A DNA stretch of 35,295 nucleotides from a virus. Below are positions 1 through 6,403 of the stretch, one piece after another (position 1 is the first letter of the stretch; every line of letters starts with the position of its first letter). A model generated the notes under the pieces. The model did not search any database. It had not been told where the DNA came from and worked only from the letters and a program-made list of their open reading frames with translations. The translations under genes were made by a program, and so were the position numbers. The DNA is taken from IMG/VR virus record IMGVR_UViG_3300020470_000080, positions 1-35,295 of that record. The stretch is one strand, 5' to 3'.

Positions 1-361
1 ACTCCTCTTTTTTCTCCTGTGGAATATCATCATTACTATTCTGACGATTCTTCAAGTCCTGACTACGAAGATCTGGTACAGGAATCTCAGTATCTAAGAG
101 TTTTGTATCAGCATATCTCTGAGAAAACTCCTGAAACGTGAAGGATCTATGCCTCAAAATTTGGGCCGCTAAACCCCTCGTCGTCTCGATCTCCAAGGTC
201 ATCGAGGATTGTTCAAATACACTCCAATGATTATGTTTAATACAATACTTCAATAACCCTGAATAATTTTCATTTTGCTGATTGGAAGGATTTGATACCC
301 TAGCGATATACGCCATCATCTTCTCAGCATCGGGTGTGATACTTACAAATTTAACATCCAT
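1..361 (-). CDS. thyX: Flavin-dependent thymidylate synthase ThyX, 3' end cut by the window
   Basis: Makes dTMP from dUMP using methylene-tetrahydrofolate and FAD, supplying thymidine for phage DNA. I translated 120 residues from an ATG at 361; the frame stays open to base 1. Seen: the ThyX signature RHR-x7-S at residues 70-80 (RHRSFTFQEFS followed by QRYA), preceded by the family-typical HWSVFEQ at residues 45-51 and by ARVSNP near residue 20. Full ThyX proteins are about 200-250 residues, so roughly the C-terminal half lies outside. The start is 2 bases after the stop of the upstream gene, so it is probably the last visible member of an operon with the genes at 364-815. ThyX is common in T4-like cyanophages. 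The family call is secure. Confidence 0.96.
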   Translation of the reverse strand, partial: MDVKFVSITPDAEKMMAYIARVSNPSNQQNENYSGLLKYCIKHNHWSVFEQSSMTLEIETTRGLAAQILRHRSFTFQEFSQRYADTKLLDTEIPVPDLRSQDLKNRQNSNDDIPQEKKEE

Positions 362-363
362 AA

Positions 364-654
364 TTACAAAATAAGTTTCTTTCTAGGTGGAGTTGCAATA
401 GGAGCAAACATATCTCTATACTGATCTACAACCTCATCTTGAGTCTCAGAAATATAAACAACATATTTCTTAGTTATATCTAACTCAGTATTCCTTCCTT
501 TAAGAAGAGGTGACCAAGGAGCAAATCCAACTTGCCCATCACCTTGAGGAACAGCAAAAATAGGATTCTGAATAACAATAGAATCATCATTCTCTTTAAT
601 AAGGTCTGCTATTACATCCTCACCAGACCACATTCTAATTAGTTTTACATTCAT
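364..654 (-). CDS. Conserved cyanophage hypothetical protein, possibly Sm-like fold
   Basis: A 96-residue protein whose function I do not recognise beyond its resemblance to small proteins found near thyX in other cyanophages. It starts MNVKLIRMWSGEDVIADL, then has alternating hydrophobic stretches, a central proline and glycine-rich part (residues 32-50) and a strand-like KKYVVYI near residue 63. The early pattern of a hydrophobic strand followed by GEDVIADL recalls Sm/LSm proteins, but this is a guess from pattern only. It overlaps the upstream 54-residue gene by ATGA and precedes thyX by 2 bases, so it is co-transcribed with both. Confidence 0.8.
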   Translation of the reverse strand: MNVKLIRMWSGEDVIADLIKENDDSIVIQNPIFAVPQGDGQVGFAPWSPLLKGRNTELDITKKYVVYISETQDEVVDQYRDMFAPIATPPRKKLIL

Positions 655-815
655 TTACCAAATCCTTTTGAGTTTTTTGCTTCATTTTCTGCAAGTTCTT
701 CTTTAATAACTCGCAATTGAGATTTCATTAACTTAAGCTGATCATCAGTATAAAGATGTTCTTTAGAAATTAACCTTTCTAACATCTTTACTAATCGCTT
801 TGCTCTAGCACTCAT
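651..815 (-). CDS. Small helical hypothetical protein
   Basis: A 54-residue basic, charged protein starting MSARAKRLVKM, rich in Lys, Glu and Leu and predicted helical or coiled-coil throughout. I chose the ATG at 815 rather than the in-frame TTG at 833, because the TTG sits directly against the -10 element of a promoter (837-842) and would leave no leader. A GAAAG stretch about 12 bases upstream could serve as a weak ribosome binding site. It overlaps the next gene by ATGA. It is the first gene of the short operon that ends with thyX. Function unknown. Confidence 0.7.
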   Translation of the reverse strand: MSARAKRLVKMLERLISKEHLYTDDQLKLMKSQLRVIKEELAENEAKNSKGFGK

Positions 816-836
816 TAACGTTATTTCTTTCAATAT

Positions 837-865
837 ATTATAGCATAAAAAAAGAAGGGGTACAA
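837..865 (-). promoter_or_regulatory. Sigma70-like promoter with extended -10, overlapping a terminator
   Basis: Read on the minus strand: TTGTAC at 865-860, a 17-base spacer, then TATAAT at 842-837 preceded by TGC (an extended -10, TGnTATAAT). The -35 matches only three positions of TTGACA, but the -10 is perfect and extended. The spacer is the U-tract of the terminator at 847-870, so the upstream transcript would end where the new one begins. It should drive the operon 815 to thyX. Confidence 0.6.
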
Positions 866-870
866 CCCCT
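847..870 (-). terminator. Intrinsic terminator after the DUF4278-like gene
   Basis: On the minus strand a 6-bp perfect stem AGGGGT/ACCCCT with a 3-base loop (870-856) is followed by UC and seven U residues (853-847). It lies 25 bases after the stop of the gene at 896-1036. Confidence 0.8.
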
Positions 871-895
871 CCCTCTTTCTTTTTGTTCTGTGGAA

Positions 896-1036
896 CTAAA
901 CAGCAGTAAGTTTCTTAGAAACTTTAACACCACGATACATTAGATCGAAGTTTCTGTGCTTATTATGCTCTTCGATAAGAGCTTTACGATACTCTTCGGT
1001 ATCATACTGGTTTCCACGGTAAGTGACTTTTGCCAT
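896..1036 (-). CDS. Small DUF4278-like protein (YRG repeat)
   Basis: A 46-residue protein starting MAKVTYRGNQYDTEEYRK, with a second YRG box (MYRGVKV) near the C-terminus. The paired YRGxxY/YRGV pattern is that of the small DUF4278 proteins of cyanobacteria and their phages, whose function is unknown. The frame is open further upstream, but I chose the ATG at 1036 because a GGAGAAAG ribosome binding site lies about 6-13 bases before it and the conserved YRG box begins right after it. It lies 40 bases after the stop of the 49-residue gene and is followed by an intrinsic terminator. Confidence 0.8.
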   Translation of the reverse strand: MAKVTYRGNQYDTEEYRKALIEEHNKHRNFDLMYRGVKVSKKLTAV

Positions 1037-1076
1037 TGGCTTTCTCCAAAGTAGTAGGGATTTTTGCCCCGTTCCT

Positions 1077-1226
1077 TCAGTCGGCATTTGCGTCCCATAT
1101 ACATCCATAAGTACTACCCTTTACCATTTGAACCAATTCGGTTCTATATTGAGTCGAAGGTGCTATCTTATCGATAACTGCCTTCGCTTGCTCACAAGTT
1201 AAAAGAGTAGCGAGTAGTATGTCCAT
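1077..1226 (-). CDS. Small hypothetical protein (49 aa)
   Basis: A short gene I found by reading the minus strand: ATG at 1226, TGA at 1077-1079. The product begins MDILLATLLTCEQAKAVID and ends GSTYGCIWDANAD, with two cysteines (residues 11 and 42). The hydrophobic N-terminus could be a weak signal or membrane-contact segment, or simply a helix. The ending CxWDAN(A)D resembles small proteins I associate with marine cyanobacteria and cyanophages, but I cannot name a family. The promoter at 1291-1319 and a structured leader lie directly upstream, which supports expression; the ribosome binding site is poor. It seems to be transcribed with the DUF4278-like gene. Confidence 0.65.
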   Translation of the reverse strand: MDILLATLLTCEQAKAVIDKIAPSTQYRTELVQMVKGSTYGCIWDANAD

Positions 1227-1231
1227 GAGAT

Positions 1232-1276
1232 GAACGATCCGTTCCGTGTCGGCTTACTTGCGACCTCTTATGAGGT
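1232..1276 (-). promoter_or_regulatory. Structured 5' leader with two hairpins
   Basis: Between the likely transcription start (about 1284) and the ATG at 1226, the minus-strand RNA can form two 5-bp hairpins: ACCTC/GAGGT with a 4-base loop (1263-1276) and GAACG/CGTTC with a 3-base loop (1232-1244). The second is 5 bases before the start codon. The leader is visibly more GC-rich than its surroundings. It could control translation or stability; this is inference. Confidence 0.4.
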
Positions 1277-1283
1277 TGAACGT

Positions 1284-1301
1284 TGTGTTAATACTAACAC
1301 A
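1284..1301. promoter_or_regulatory. Operator-like perfect palindrome over the -10 element
   Basis: TGTGTTA and TAACACA form a perfect 7-bp inverted repeat separated by 4 bases (18 bp in all). It covers the -10 hexamer at 1291-1296 of the adjoining promoter. Size and position are those expected of a repressor or activator site; no regulator is recognised in the window. Confidence 0.5.
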
Positions 1302-1319
1302 GTTATAGTATATAGTCAA
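1291..1319 (-). promoter_or_regulatory. Strong sigma70-like promoter for the small genes at 896-1226
   Basis: Minus-strand TTGACT (1319-1314), a 17-base spacer and TAGTAT (1296-1291). The -35 and the start of its spacer, TTGACTATATACT, are repeated exactly in the promoter at 10737-10765. The promoter sits 38 bases downstream of the terminator of the previous operon. Confidence 0.75.
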
Positions 1320-1357
1320 GCAGAAATGTAATATCTGATACAAAAACCCTACAGAGC

Positions 1358-1384
1358 AAAAAAATACCCCGATTTTTTTTCGGG
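1358..1384 (-). terminator. Intrinsic terminator after the gene at 1414-1779
   Basis: Minus strand: 5-bp stem CCCGA/TCGGG (1384-1368) with an A-rich loop, then GTA and seven U residues (1364-1358). It lies 29 bases past the stop of the upstream gene and separates two transcription units. Confidence 0.75.
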
Positions 1385-1413
1385 ATATAATGGAATTAAA
1401 AGTCGAATTTGGT

Positions 1414-1779
1414 TTAGCCCTTTCTTCTTTTCTTTTTAGTTGCTTGCTTAGTTCTATGACCCCATAACTTAGGACTTACAGTTCCTTTACCATACTGAAT
1501 ATCCCTTAAACCGTTTTTAAACTTATCATAGTACATATCAAACAACTTAGTTTTAGTTCCTCTAGTTAAATCATATTTAACTTGATCTTCTAAAGTATAA
1601 GTTACAATATATGCATCTGTAGGTGCTTCAGAAGTAGAAACATCCTGAAGAGATCCATTTTCAACTAATAGTTCACATCCGTAAACAGATTTAATATTAC
1701 CTGCTTCTTCTGTTGTCCAACTAGATACTTTCTTTTCAGGTTTTTTCAACTCTGGTACTTCTTTGGTTTCGTTAGTCAT
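1414..1779 (-). CDS. Hypothetical cyanophage protein, basic tail
   Basis: A 121-residue protein with no family I recognise. The N-terminus is charged (MTNETKEVPELKKPEKK), the middle is a plausible small mixed alpha/beta domain (WTTEEAGNIKSVYGCELL, then YIVTYTLEDQVKYDLTRG), and the C-terminus is very basic (KKKRRKG), which suggests nucleic-acid contact but does not prove it. The start overlaps the stop of the 47-residue gene by ATGA. It is the last gene of a cotranscribed run (2723 to 1414) and is followed by a terminator. Confidence 0.75.
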   Translation of the reverse strand: MTNETKEVPELKKPEKKVSSWTTEEAGNIKSVYGCELLVENGSLQDVSTSEAPTDAYIVTYTLEDQVKYDLTRGTKTKLFDMYYDKFKNGLRDIQYGKGTVSPKLWGHRTKQATKKKRRKG

Positions 1780-1919
1780 GATTTATTTTGTTGCGATTGT
1801 AATTCTTTAACTGCATTTTCAAGAGCAGTAAGACGTTCTCCATGATTAGTAGAAGGTGCTTTATGTGCCTGTGCTTCTAATGCTTGCAATCTTTCTTCAA
1901 TTGTCCATAAATCATTCAT
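1776..1919 (-). CDS. Small coiled-coil hypothetical protein (47 aa)
   Basis: A short gene found by reading the minus strand: ATG at 1919, TGA at 1776-1778. The product starts MNDLWTIEERLQALEAQ and ends KELQSQQNKS. Leucines and alanines recur at heptad-like spacing (LQALEAQ, LTALENAVKEL), so a short coiled coil or helical hairpin is likely. Both ends are coupled by ATGA overlaps with the flanking genes, which argues strongly that it is real and translated. Function unknown. Confidence 0.75.
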   Translation of the reverse strand: MNDLWTIEERLQALEAQAHKAPSTNHGERLTALENAVKELQSQQNKS

Positions 1920-2533
1920 GCTCTACCACCCCAAGTAATATCAGGAAACGCTTCAGATACAATATCTTTTGTAATCTTATACTTATCCTCTAATCTACCA
2001 TCCTTAACCAATATAAGAATTTCTGCTTCTAATGGATGCAATCCTTGAAGTATGTTTATAAACATAGTTTCTCTACGAAGAGAACTCATACTAGGATTTC
2101 CACCCTTTAAAAAATTATAAAATTTTTGAAACTCTTTACGAATAGTAGTTCTTCCCTGATCCTGAGATCCAAGAGATTGAGATCCCAATTCTTGCATCTT
2201 ACCTACAGCATCATTTATCTTACTTGATAAAGAACCTGATTTAGTTTCATCTTCTATATTACTACCATAAGGAACTTCACCTTCAGGTAAAAGAGTTATA
2301 ATAGTTTCATCAAAATTCCAAATAAGAATTGCCTTTAATGAACTATCACCATATCTCTGAAGAACTTGTACTTTATTTGCTTTACTTCGCATTTTAGAAG
2401 CAGCATTAAGAACCTCATATGCAAAAGGATTCTTAGGTAAATCAGGAATCTTTTGTGTAACTGTTCTAGGTTTTGCAGTAACCTTTTTAGTTGTTGACTT
2501 CTTTCTAGTCGTCGTCTTCTTCGTCGTTGTCAT
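1916..2533 (-). CDS. Hypothetical cyanophage protein with a Lys/Thr-rich N-terminus
   Basis: A protein of about 205 residues. The first 30 residues are almost only Thr, Lys and Arg (MTTTKKTTTRKKSTTKK), a disordered, strongly basic tail. The rest (from NPFAYEVLNAASKMRSKANK) looks globular and helical and ends in a compact domain with ETMFINILQGLHPLEAEIL and a C-terminal WGGRA. The pattern of a helical core and LHPLEAEIL is familiar from cyanophage proteins of unknown function. I preferred the ATG at 2533; the frame also allows a TTG at 2545. It overlaps the upstream membrane-protein gene by 29 bases, and no clear ribosome binding site is seen, so translational coupling is likely. Confidence 0.75.
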   Translation of the reverse strand: MTTTKKTTTRKKSTTKKVTAKPRTVTQKIPDLPKNPFAYEVLNAASKMRSKANKVQVLQRYGDSSLKAILIWNFDETIITLLPEGEVPYGSNIEDETKSGSLSSKINDAVGKMQELGSQSLGSQDQGRTTIRKEFQKFYNFLKGGNPSMSSLRRETMFINILQGLHPLEAEILILVKDGRLEDKYKITKDIVSEAFPDITWGGRA

Positions 2534-2723
2534 AATTGTTTTCAAATCTAAATGCTACAATTTCATCTGGAACTAAGTTTCCATTACCATCAAACATCTC
2601 AGGATGTACTTTAATATCATGATAATTCATAAAGTATTCTCTGGCAACCCAACCACCAATAGCTCCTACTATGAGAAACAATACCGTTAGAAAAGATCCA
2701 AATACTAAACTTATCGCTAACAT
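2505..2723 (-). CDS. Small single-pass membrane protein with acidic tail
   Basis: A 72-residue protein from the ATG at 2723, which has a textbook AGGAGG 8-13 bases upstream. The N-terminus MLAISLVFGSFLTVLFLIV is one membrane helix (residues 1-25, with GAIGGWVA). A soluble part follows (YFMNYHDIKVHPEMFDGNG) and ends in an acidic run (NDEEDDD). Other cyanophages carry a similar protein, of unknown role. The reading frame is open upstream to 2888, but the ribosome binding site and the membrane helix favour the shorter form. It is the first gene of the run ending at 1414. Confidence 0.8.
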   Translation of the reverse strand: MLAISLVFGSFLTVLFLIVGAIGGWVAREYFMNYHDIKVHPEMFDGNGNLVPDEIVAFRFENNYDNDEEDDD

Positions 2724-2829
2724 GTTTCTTCCTCCTAATTCTAGTGTGGTAATATGTGATGGTTTGATTTTCTTTGATTTACCTCCTGTTAGTATAAACT
2801 CAAAACCACGATCAATATTATAATCTGGT

Positions 2830-3081
2830 TTATTTAGTTTCTTGTTTGACGATTTGATTTTCCTTAAGGAACTGGACTGTATCAACACATCCTCCTATCT
2901 TTTTTCCATCAACAACCACTTGGGGAAAAGTAGATCCTTGACCGAATTCTCCATAAAAAGAATCCCTATCAAAGTGTTGACCTAAATTATACACTACAAA
3001 TTTACTTTCTGTCAACTGTAATACTTCTTTTACTTTCTCGCAATATGGACATCCATCCCTAGTATAAACTGCAAAATTCAT
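2830..3081 (-). CDS. Glutaredoxin
   Basis: An 83-residue thiol-disulfide oxidoreductase. The active site CPYC is at residues 11-14 (DGCPYCEKVKEVL). The cis-proline region is TFPQVVVDGKKIGG, followed by the C-terminal helix start GGCVD. Size and motifs are those of a dithiol glutaredoxin. In T4-like phages such proteins supply electrons to ribonucleotide reductase, which would fit the nearby thyX in nucleotide metabolism; the reductase is not in this window. A TATAAT box lies about 33 bases upstream (in the gap after 3081), so it may have its own promoter. The 106 bases between its stop and the next start hold no convincing gene, only the ribosome binding site of the membrane-protein gene. Confidence 0.93.
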   Translation of the reverse strand: MNFAVYTRDGCPYCEKVKEVLQLTESKFVVYNLGQHFDRDSFYGEFGQGSTFPQVVVDGKKIGGCVDTVQFLKENQIVKQETK

Positions 3082-3126
3082 TATGGTATTTGATAAAAAA
3101 TTATTTAGTATCTATTATAACACAAA

Positions 3127-4638
3127 TTACCAACCACCAGTTAAAAAGTATTGTTCTGCTGACCAATTCCTTGCACGTTTAGTAACTGCTATTGCTGTAG
3201 GAATATAATTTGTATTATCATTACTAACTATAATCTCATCAGTAAGTTCTCTACCTAAAACAGTATTAGCAGTAATAACATTAGTAACACCAATTGAAAT
3301 ATGAGCATTTTCATCCATTATCTGCAATCTTCCAGCATTTAATGTAATTCCACTGCTGAAATGGAATCTATCATTAGAATCCTGCCACAAGATAGACTTA
3401 TCTGTGGTTCCTTTAATTATTATTCCACCACCAGTAGCAGTATTATTAGTAGGATCTCCTACAACAAAAGTTCCAATACCAACACCATTACCATTAATAA
3501 CCTCACTTAAAGTAATAGTTGATGAAGCTATTGATACTATAGTAACTCCAGTACCTAAATCTAAATTACCTGTAGCTTGAGCTAAGGAAACAGAAGCTGT
3601 AGGTGTTAAATTATCTGTAGGATTACAATTAGTAACAATAGATGATCCAGCACTTATCGATCCTACAAAATTTTCAGTTTCAGTAACACCTAAAACAATA
3701 TCTTTTGATTTTGTTTTTAAAACATGTGATTGTATATCAGTAGTATCACCTTTAATAGTAACATCGCCAGTAAATGTAGATATTCCTATCGTTCTTAAAT
3801 TTCTAACATTATCAATATCTTCATTATAATTTACACTCTTAATCCTTGTATCACCAGTTATATTAACTGTACCAGTTAAGATTGAATTACCTAATACATC
3901 TAATTTTGTACTAGCAGTTTTTCCTAAACCAAGATTACCATCAAGTCTAGTATTACCTAAAACAACAAAATCATCACTTGTAGGTAATCCACTTATTGCA
4001 TAATATAATCTACCGTGGCAAAGAAATGTTACCTTTGATCCAGGATTTGAAAATCCTATTAAAGATTGCCCTGAACCTAATTTTATATCAGGTCTAGTAT
4101 ATGTTTGCCCTGGTCCAATCTGAAAACCATAATCTAGATACTCATCAGAATCAAAATTAGATACACCACCTTCAGAAATACCCAACTTTACAGTTGCTAC
4201 ATCTGGTCCTAAATTACAAATAGATAATGTTACCTTAGATTCAGATCCTGAAGGAGCAGTAAATAATGCTTGCTTTAATACCCCAGTAGATATTGTATGA
4301 CTTAAAACTCCAGATCTTACAGGGTTTATAACATCATTAATTGTTTCACCATAAAATAAAAAGTTTACATCAGTTTCAGTTGACCTACATACTAATTCTT
4401 GACCTGCACCCAAATAAATATTTTCAGTTTCAATTACTTCACCATATTTAATATACCTATTATATTCAAAATATCTTACATCACTACCAAATCTATATCC
4501 AAGTTGGATTCTTGAAGGATTATAATTCTTACTACCGATAGTTACTTTACCTACCGTTAATTTATTGGTAGGACCTGTAAAAAGGTTGATAACTGGACCA
4601 GGAGATGGTATAGTAGCGTTTAACAGACCAAATGCCAT
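3127..4638 (-). CDS. Virion structural protein, fibre-like, with duplicated N-terminal domain
   Basis: A 503-residue beta-rich protein with no signal peptide. Residues about 27-100 and 135-213 look like two copies of one domain (strand patterns around KVTIGSKNYNPSRIQLGYR and KVTLSICNLGPDVATVKLG, each ending in FLFYGE or FLCHGR). The rest is fibre-like: GNLGLGKTASTKLDVLG, TGTVNITGDTRIKS and a FTGDVTIKGDT stretch, similar to proteins at 18400-19155 and 24354-28061. The C-terminus is aromatic (AEQYFLTGGW). An exact T4 late-promoter motif lies 29 bases upstream. Likely a tail fibre or head decoration protein; which one is unknown. It is separated from the other structural genes by the sugar cassette. 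Confidence 0.8.
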   Translation of the reverse strand: MAFGLLNATIPSPGPVINLFTGPTNKLTVGKVTIGSKNYNPSRIQLGYRFGSDVRYFEYNRYIKYGEVIETENIYLGAGQELVCRSTETDVNFLFYGETINDVINPVRSGVLSHTISTGVLKQALFTAPSGSESKVTLSICNLGPDVATVKLGISEGGVSNFDSDEYLDYGFQIGPGQTYTRPDIKLGSGQSLIGFSNPGSKVTFLCHGRLYYAISGLPTSDDFVVLGNTRLDGNLGLGKTASTKLDVLGNSILTGTVNITGDTRIKSVNYNEDIDNVRNLRTIGISTFTGDVTIKGDTTDIQSHVLKTKSKDIVLGVTETENFVGSISAGSSIVTNCNPTDNLTPTASVSLAQATGNLDLGTGVTIVSIASSTITLSEVINGNGVGIGTFVVGDPTNNTATGGGIIIKGTTDKSILWQDSNDRFHFSSGITLNAGRLQIMDENAHISIGVTNVITANTVLGRELTDEIIVSNDNTNYIPTAIAVTKRARNWSAEQYFLTGGW

Positions 4639-4666
4639 TTATAGAGCAACCAAGTACAATTTTAAA

Positions 4667-4674
4667 TATTTATA
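4667..4674 (-). promoter_or_regulatory. T4-type late promoter motif TATAAATA
   Basis: Exact match on the minus strand, 29 bases before the ATG of the virion gene at 3127-4638. Late genes of T4 use this -10 box through the phage sigma factor gp55. Exact copies before two other structural genes lie at similar distances (33 and 36 bases). Confidence 0.65.
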
Positions 4675-5493
4675 ATGATTATACTAACAGGGTCAAAAGG
4701 ATTCATAGGTCAGAACTTTCTTAAGTATCTGATAGAACATTCTGATGAAGAGATCATCACTGTTGATGAATCTGATTGTTGGGATTGGATAGCATACTTT
4801 AAAGAATGGGATAAAGTATCTCTTATACTGCATCAGGGAGCGATCTCAGACACGACAGAAACTGATATAGATAAACTCCATAGGATGAACGTTTGGTTCA
4901 CCATAGAACTCTTTGAGAGGGCAATAGAGCATCAAATAAACGTTAAGTTTGCATCTTCTGCATCAGTATATGGTAATACAAGAAAAAGTTTATTTGCAAC
5001 TACTCCTAATAAAATATCTCCATTAAACTACTACGCAATTACTAAGTTGCAAATAGATTATTACATCCAAGATAACTTAGATAAGTTCTCATCTATTCAA
5101 AGTTTCAGATACTTTAATGTATACGGAGAAGGAGAAAATCATAAAGGAGATCAGGCAAGTCCAGTACATAAGTTTACCAAACAAATAAAAGAAACAGGTA
5201 AACTAAAACTGTTTGAAGGATCAGGTAAGTATCTAAGAGATTTTATATGGGTTGGTGATATAGTAGAAGTCGTTCTTAATAATGATAAACCATCTGGGAT
5301 CTATGATCTAGGAACAAGTATGCCAGTTAGTTTTAAAACTGTTGCAGAATTGATAGCAGCAAAATATAATGGGGAAATAGAATATATTCCATTCCCAGAA
5401 CATCTAAAAGGAAAATATCAATATCTAACTATCGCAGAACAAATATGGGATTATCAATTTATAAACGTAGCACAGTATCTTAACTTAATTTAA
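4675..5493 (+). CDS. hldD: ADP-L-glycero-D-manno-heptose-6-epimerase-like (HldD/RfaD family)
   Basis: A short-chain NAD(P)-dependent epimerase, 272 residues. Seen: the Rossmann start ILTGSKGFIGQN (residues 3-14), the HldD-typical LHQGAISDTTE near residue 52, SSASVYG, the catalytic YxxxK as YAITK (near residue 121), FRYFNVYGEGE and HKGDQASPVHKF, then LFEGSGKYLRDFIWVGDIV. The HQGAISDTTE and YFNVYGEGE-HKG motifs point to HldD rather than to generic UDP-sugar epimerases. The family inverts carbon 6 of ADP-heptose, the last step before transfer. It is somewhat shorter than bacterial HldD (about 310). It is on the plus strand, against most of the window, with no Shine-Dalgarno before its ATG. It is followed with no gap by the oxygenase gene. 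Confidence 0.88.
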   Translation: MIILTGSKGFIGQNFLKYLIEHSDEEIITVDESDCWDWIAYFKEWDKVSLILHQGAISDTTETDIDKLHRMNVWFTIELFERAIEHQINVKFASSASVYGNTRKSLFATTPNKISPLNYYAITKLQIDYYIQDNLDKFSSIQSFRYFNVYGEGENHKGDQASPVHKFTKQIKETGKLKLFEGSGKYLRDFIWVGDIVEVVLNNDKPSGIYDLGTSMPVSFKTVAELIAAKYNGEIEYIPFPEHLKGKYQYLTIAEQIWDYQFINVAQYLNLI

Positions 5494-6060
5494 ATGCTAA
5501 GAGTCACATTTCCACATAATTTTCATTCAGAAATAATTCCAGAAAATAAAGAAGAATTAATATATGAACTTGAAAATGCAAAATTAGATGAATATCAGAG
5601 TTTTGAATGGAATGATGGATGCTCAGTAAAATTAGAAAGATTATCTATAGATCAAAAATATGCAAAAATATTTAAACCTTCTCTAGACATATTTTTTAAT
5701 GAATTAAATGTAAATCCAAATCAAGTAAGTATATTTTTACATGAGATATGGAGGAATACTTATGAGAAAGGATTTTTTCAAGAAATTCATGATCATACAC
5801 CACTACATTTATCAGGTGTTGTTTTCTTAACTGATGAACAAGAAGGTGATTCTAGATTCTTCTTTAGTCATAGATATGGTTCAGAAATTCCTAGAGAATG
5901 GAGAGATCTAAAATGTCTTTGGGATGATAGACTTTATATAAAAGCAGAACGAGGAAAAGTTTTATTATTTCCATCATATAATCTACATGGAGTAACTATA
6001 CATAAAACAAATAACATTAGAAAAACTGTATCATTTAATTTTATATTTAATCACCCCTAA
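5494..6060 (+). CDS. 2-oxoglutarate/Fe(II)-dependent oxygenase-like protein
   Basis: A 188-residue protein. Residues about 75-185 carry the double-stranded beta-helix pattern of these oxygenases: FQEIHDHTPLHLSGVVFL (HxDH, likely iron ligands), then KVLLFPSYNLHGVTIH (the distal His) and an Arg in NNIRKTVSFNFIF that would bind 2-oxoglutarate. This resembles the 2OG-Fe(II) oxygenases often found in cyanophages, whose substrates are mostly unknown. The ATG directly follows the hldD stop (TAAATG), so they form a two-gene operon. Its 3' end overlaps the cupin gene on the other strand by 14 bases. The neighbours suggest a sugar or glycoprotein substrate, which is inference. Confidence 0.8.
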   Translation: MLRVTFPHNFHSEIIPENKEELIYELENAKLDEYQSFEWNDGCSVKLERLSIDQKYAKIFKPSLDIFFNELNVNPNQVSIFLHEIWRNTYEKGFFQEIHDHTPLHLSGVVFLTDEQEGDSRFFFSHRYGSEIPREWRDLKCLWDDRLYIKAERGKVLLFPSYNLHGVTIHKTNNIRKTVSFNFIFNHP

Positions 6061-6403
6061 AGATCCTGTGCGAATCCTCATCAAAATGTTGTGTAGAAAA
6101 CTCAAACAGTTCTGAATCTACAAGAGCAACCATTTGATGTCTCATCTTTCTTGGAATATGGAATTTATCTCCAGGTTCCAAGATTTTACTTTGGGAAAGT
6201 CCTATATCACTATCGAAACCATAATATAAATGCATCTTACCTGACTGTAAATAAAAAGTTTCATCCTTCAAAAGATGATAATGCCAAGAGCATCTCTTAC
6301 CTTTACTAAAGAATAAAAGCTTACCACAATATTCTGGGGTGTTACATATCCACTTCTCGTAACCCCATCCTTTAGGAACAAATTTAATCTCTGAAGAAGT
6401 CAT
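6047..6403 (-). CDS. Cupin-domain protein, sugar isomerase-like
   Basis: A 118-residue single cupin. Seen: FVPKGWGYEKWI (residues 8-19), the first metal motif SWHYHLLKDETFYLQSGKM (two His and a Glu), and the second motif GDKFHIPRKMRHQM. The opening KGWGYEKWI and the ending TQHFDEDSHRI resemble cupins found with nucleotide-sugar genes. Function could be a sugar-phosphate isomerase or binding protein; I cannot choose. I set the start at 6403 because AAAGGA lies about 10 bases upstream; the ATG at 6424 has no ribosome binding site. It overlaps the HAD gene by 20 bases and is the last gene of the operon. Confidence 0.78.
   Translation of the reverse strand: MTSSEIKFVPKGWGYEKWICNTPEYCGKLLFFSKGKRCSWHYHLLKDETFYLQSGKMHLYYGFDSDIGLSQSKILEPGDKFHIPRKMRHQMVALVDSELFEFSTQHFDEDSHRIFRGD

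Noticed and set aside
1100-1300. Possible tRNA in the GC-richer leader region
   Set aside because: Only two 5-bp stems; no cloverleaf, TTC or anticodon arm found.
1358-1384. Terminator on the plus strand
   Set aside because: On the plus strand the T-run is in the loop, so the hairpin terminates only on the minus strand.
2724-2888. N-terminal extension of the small membrane protein
   Set aside because: The 2723 start has a perfect AGGAGG and the membrane helix starts there; the extension overlaps the glutaredoxin gene.
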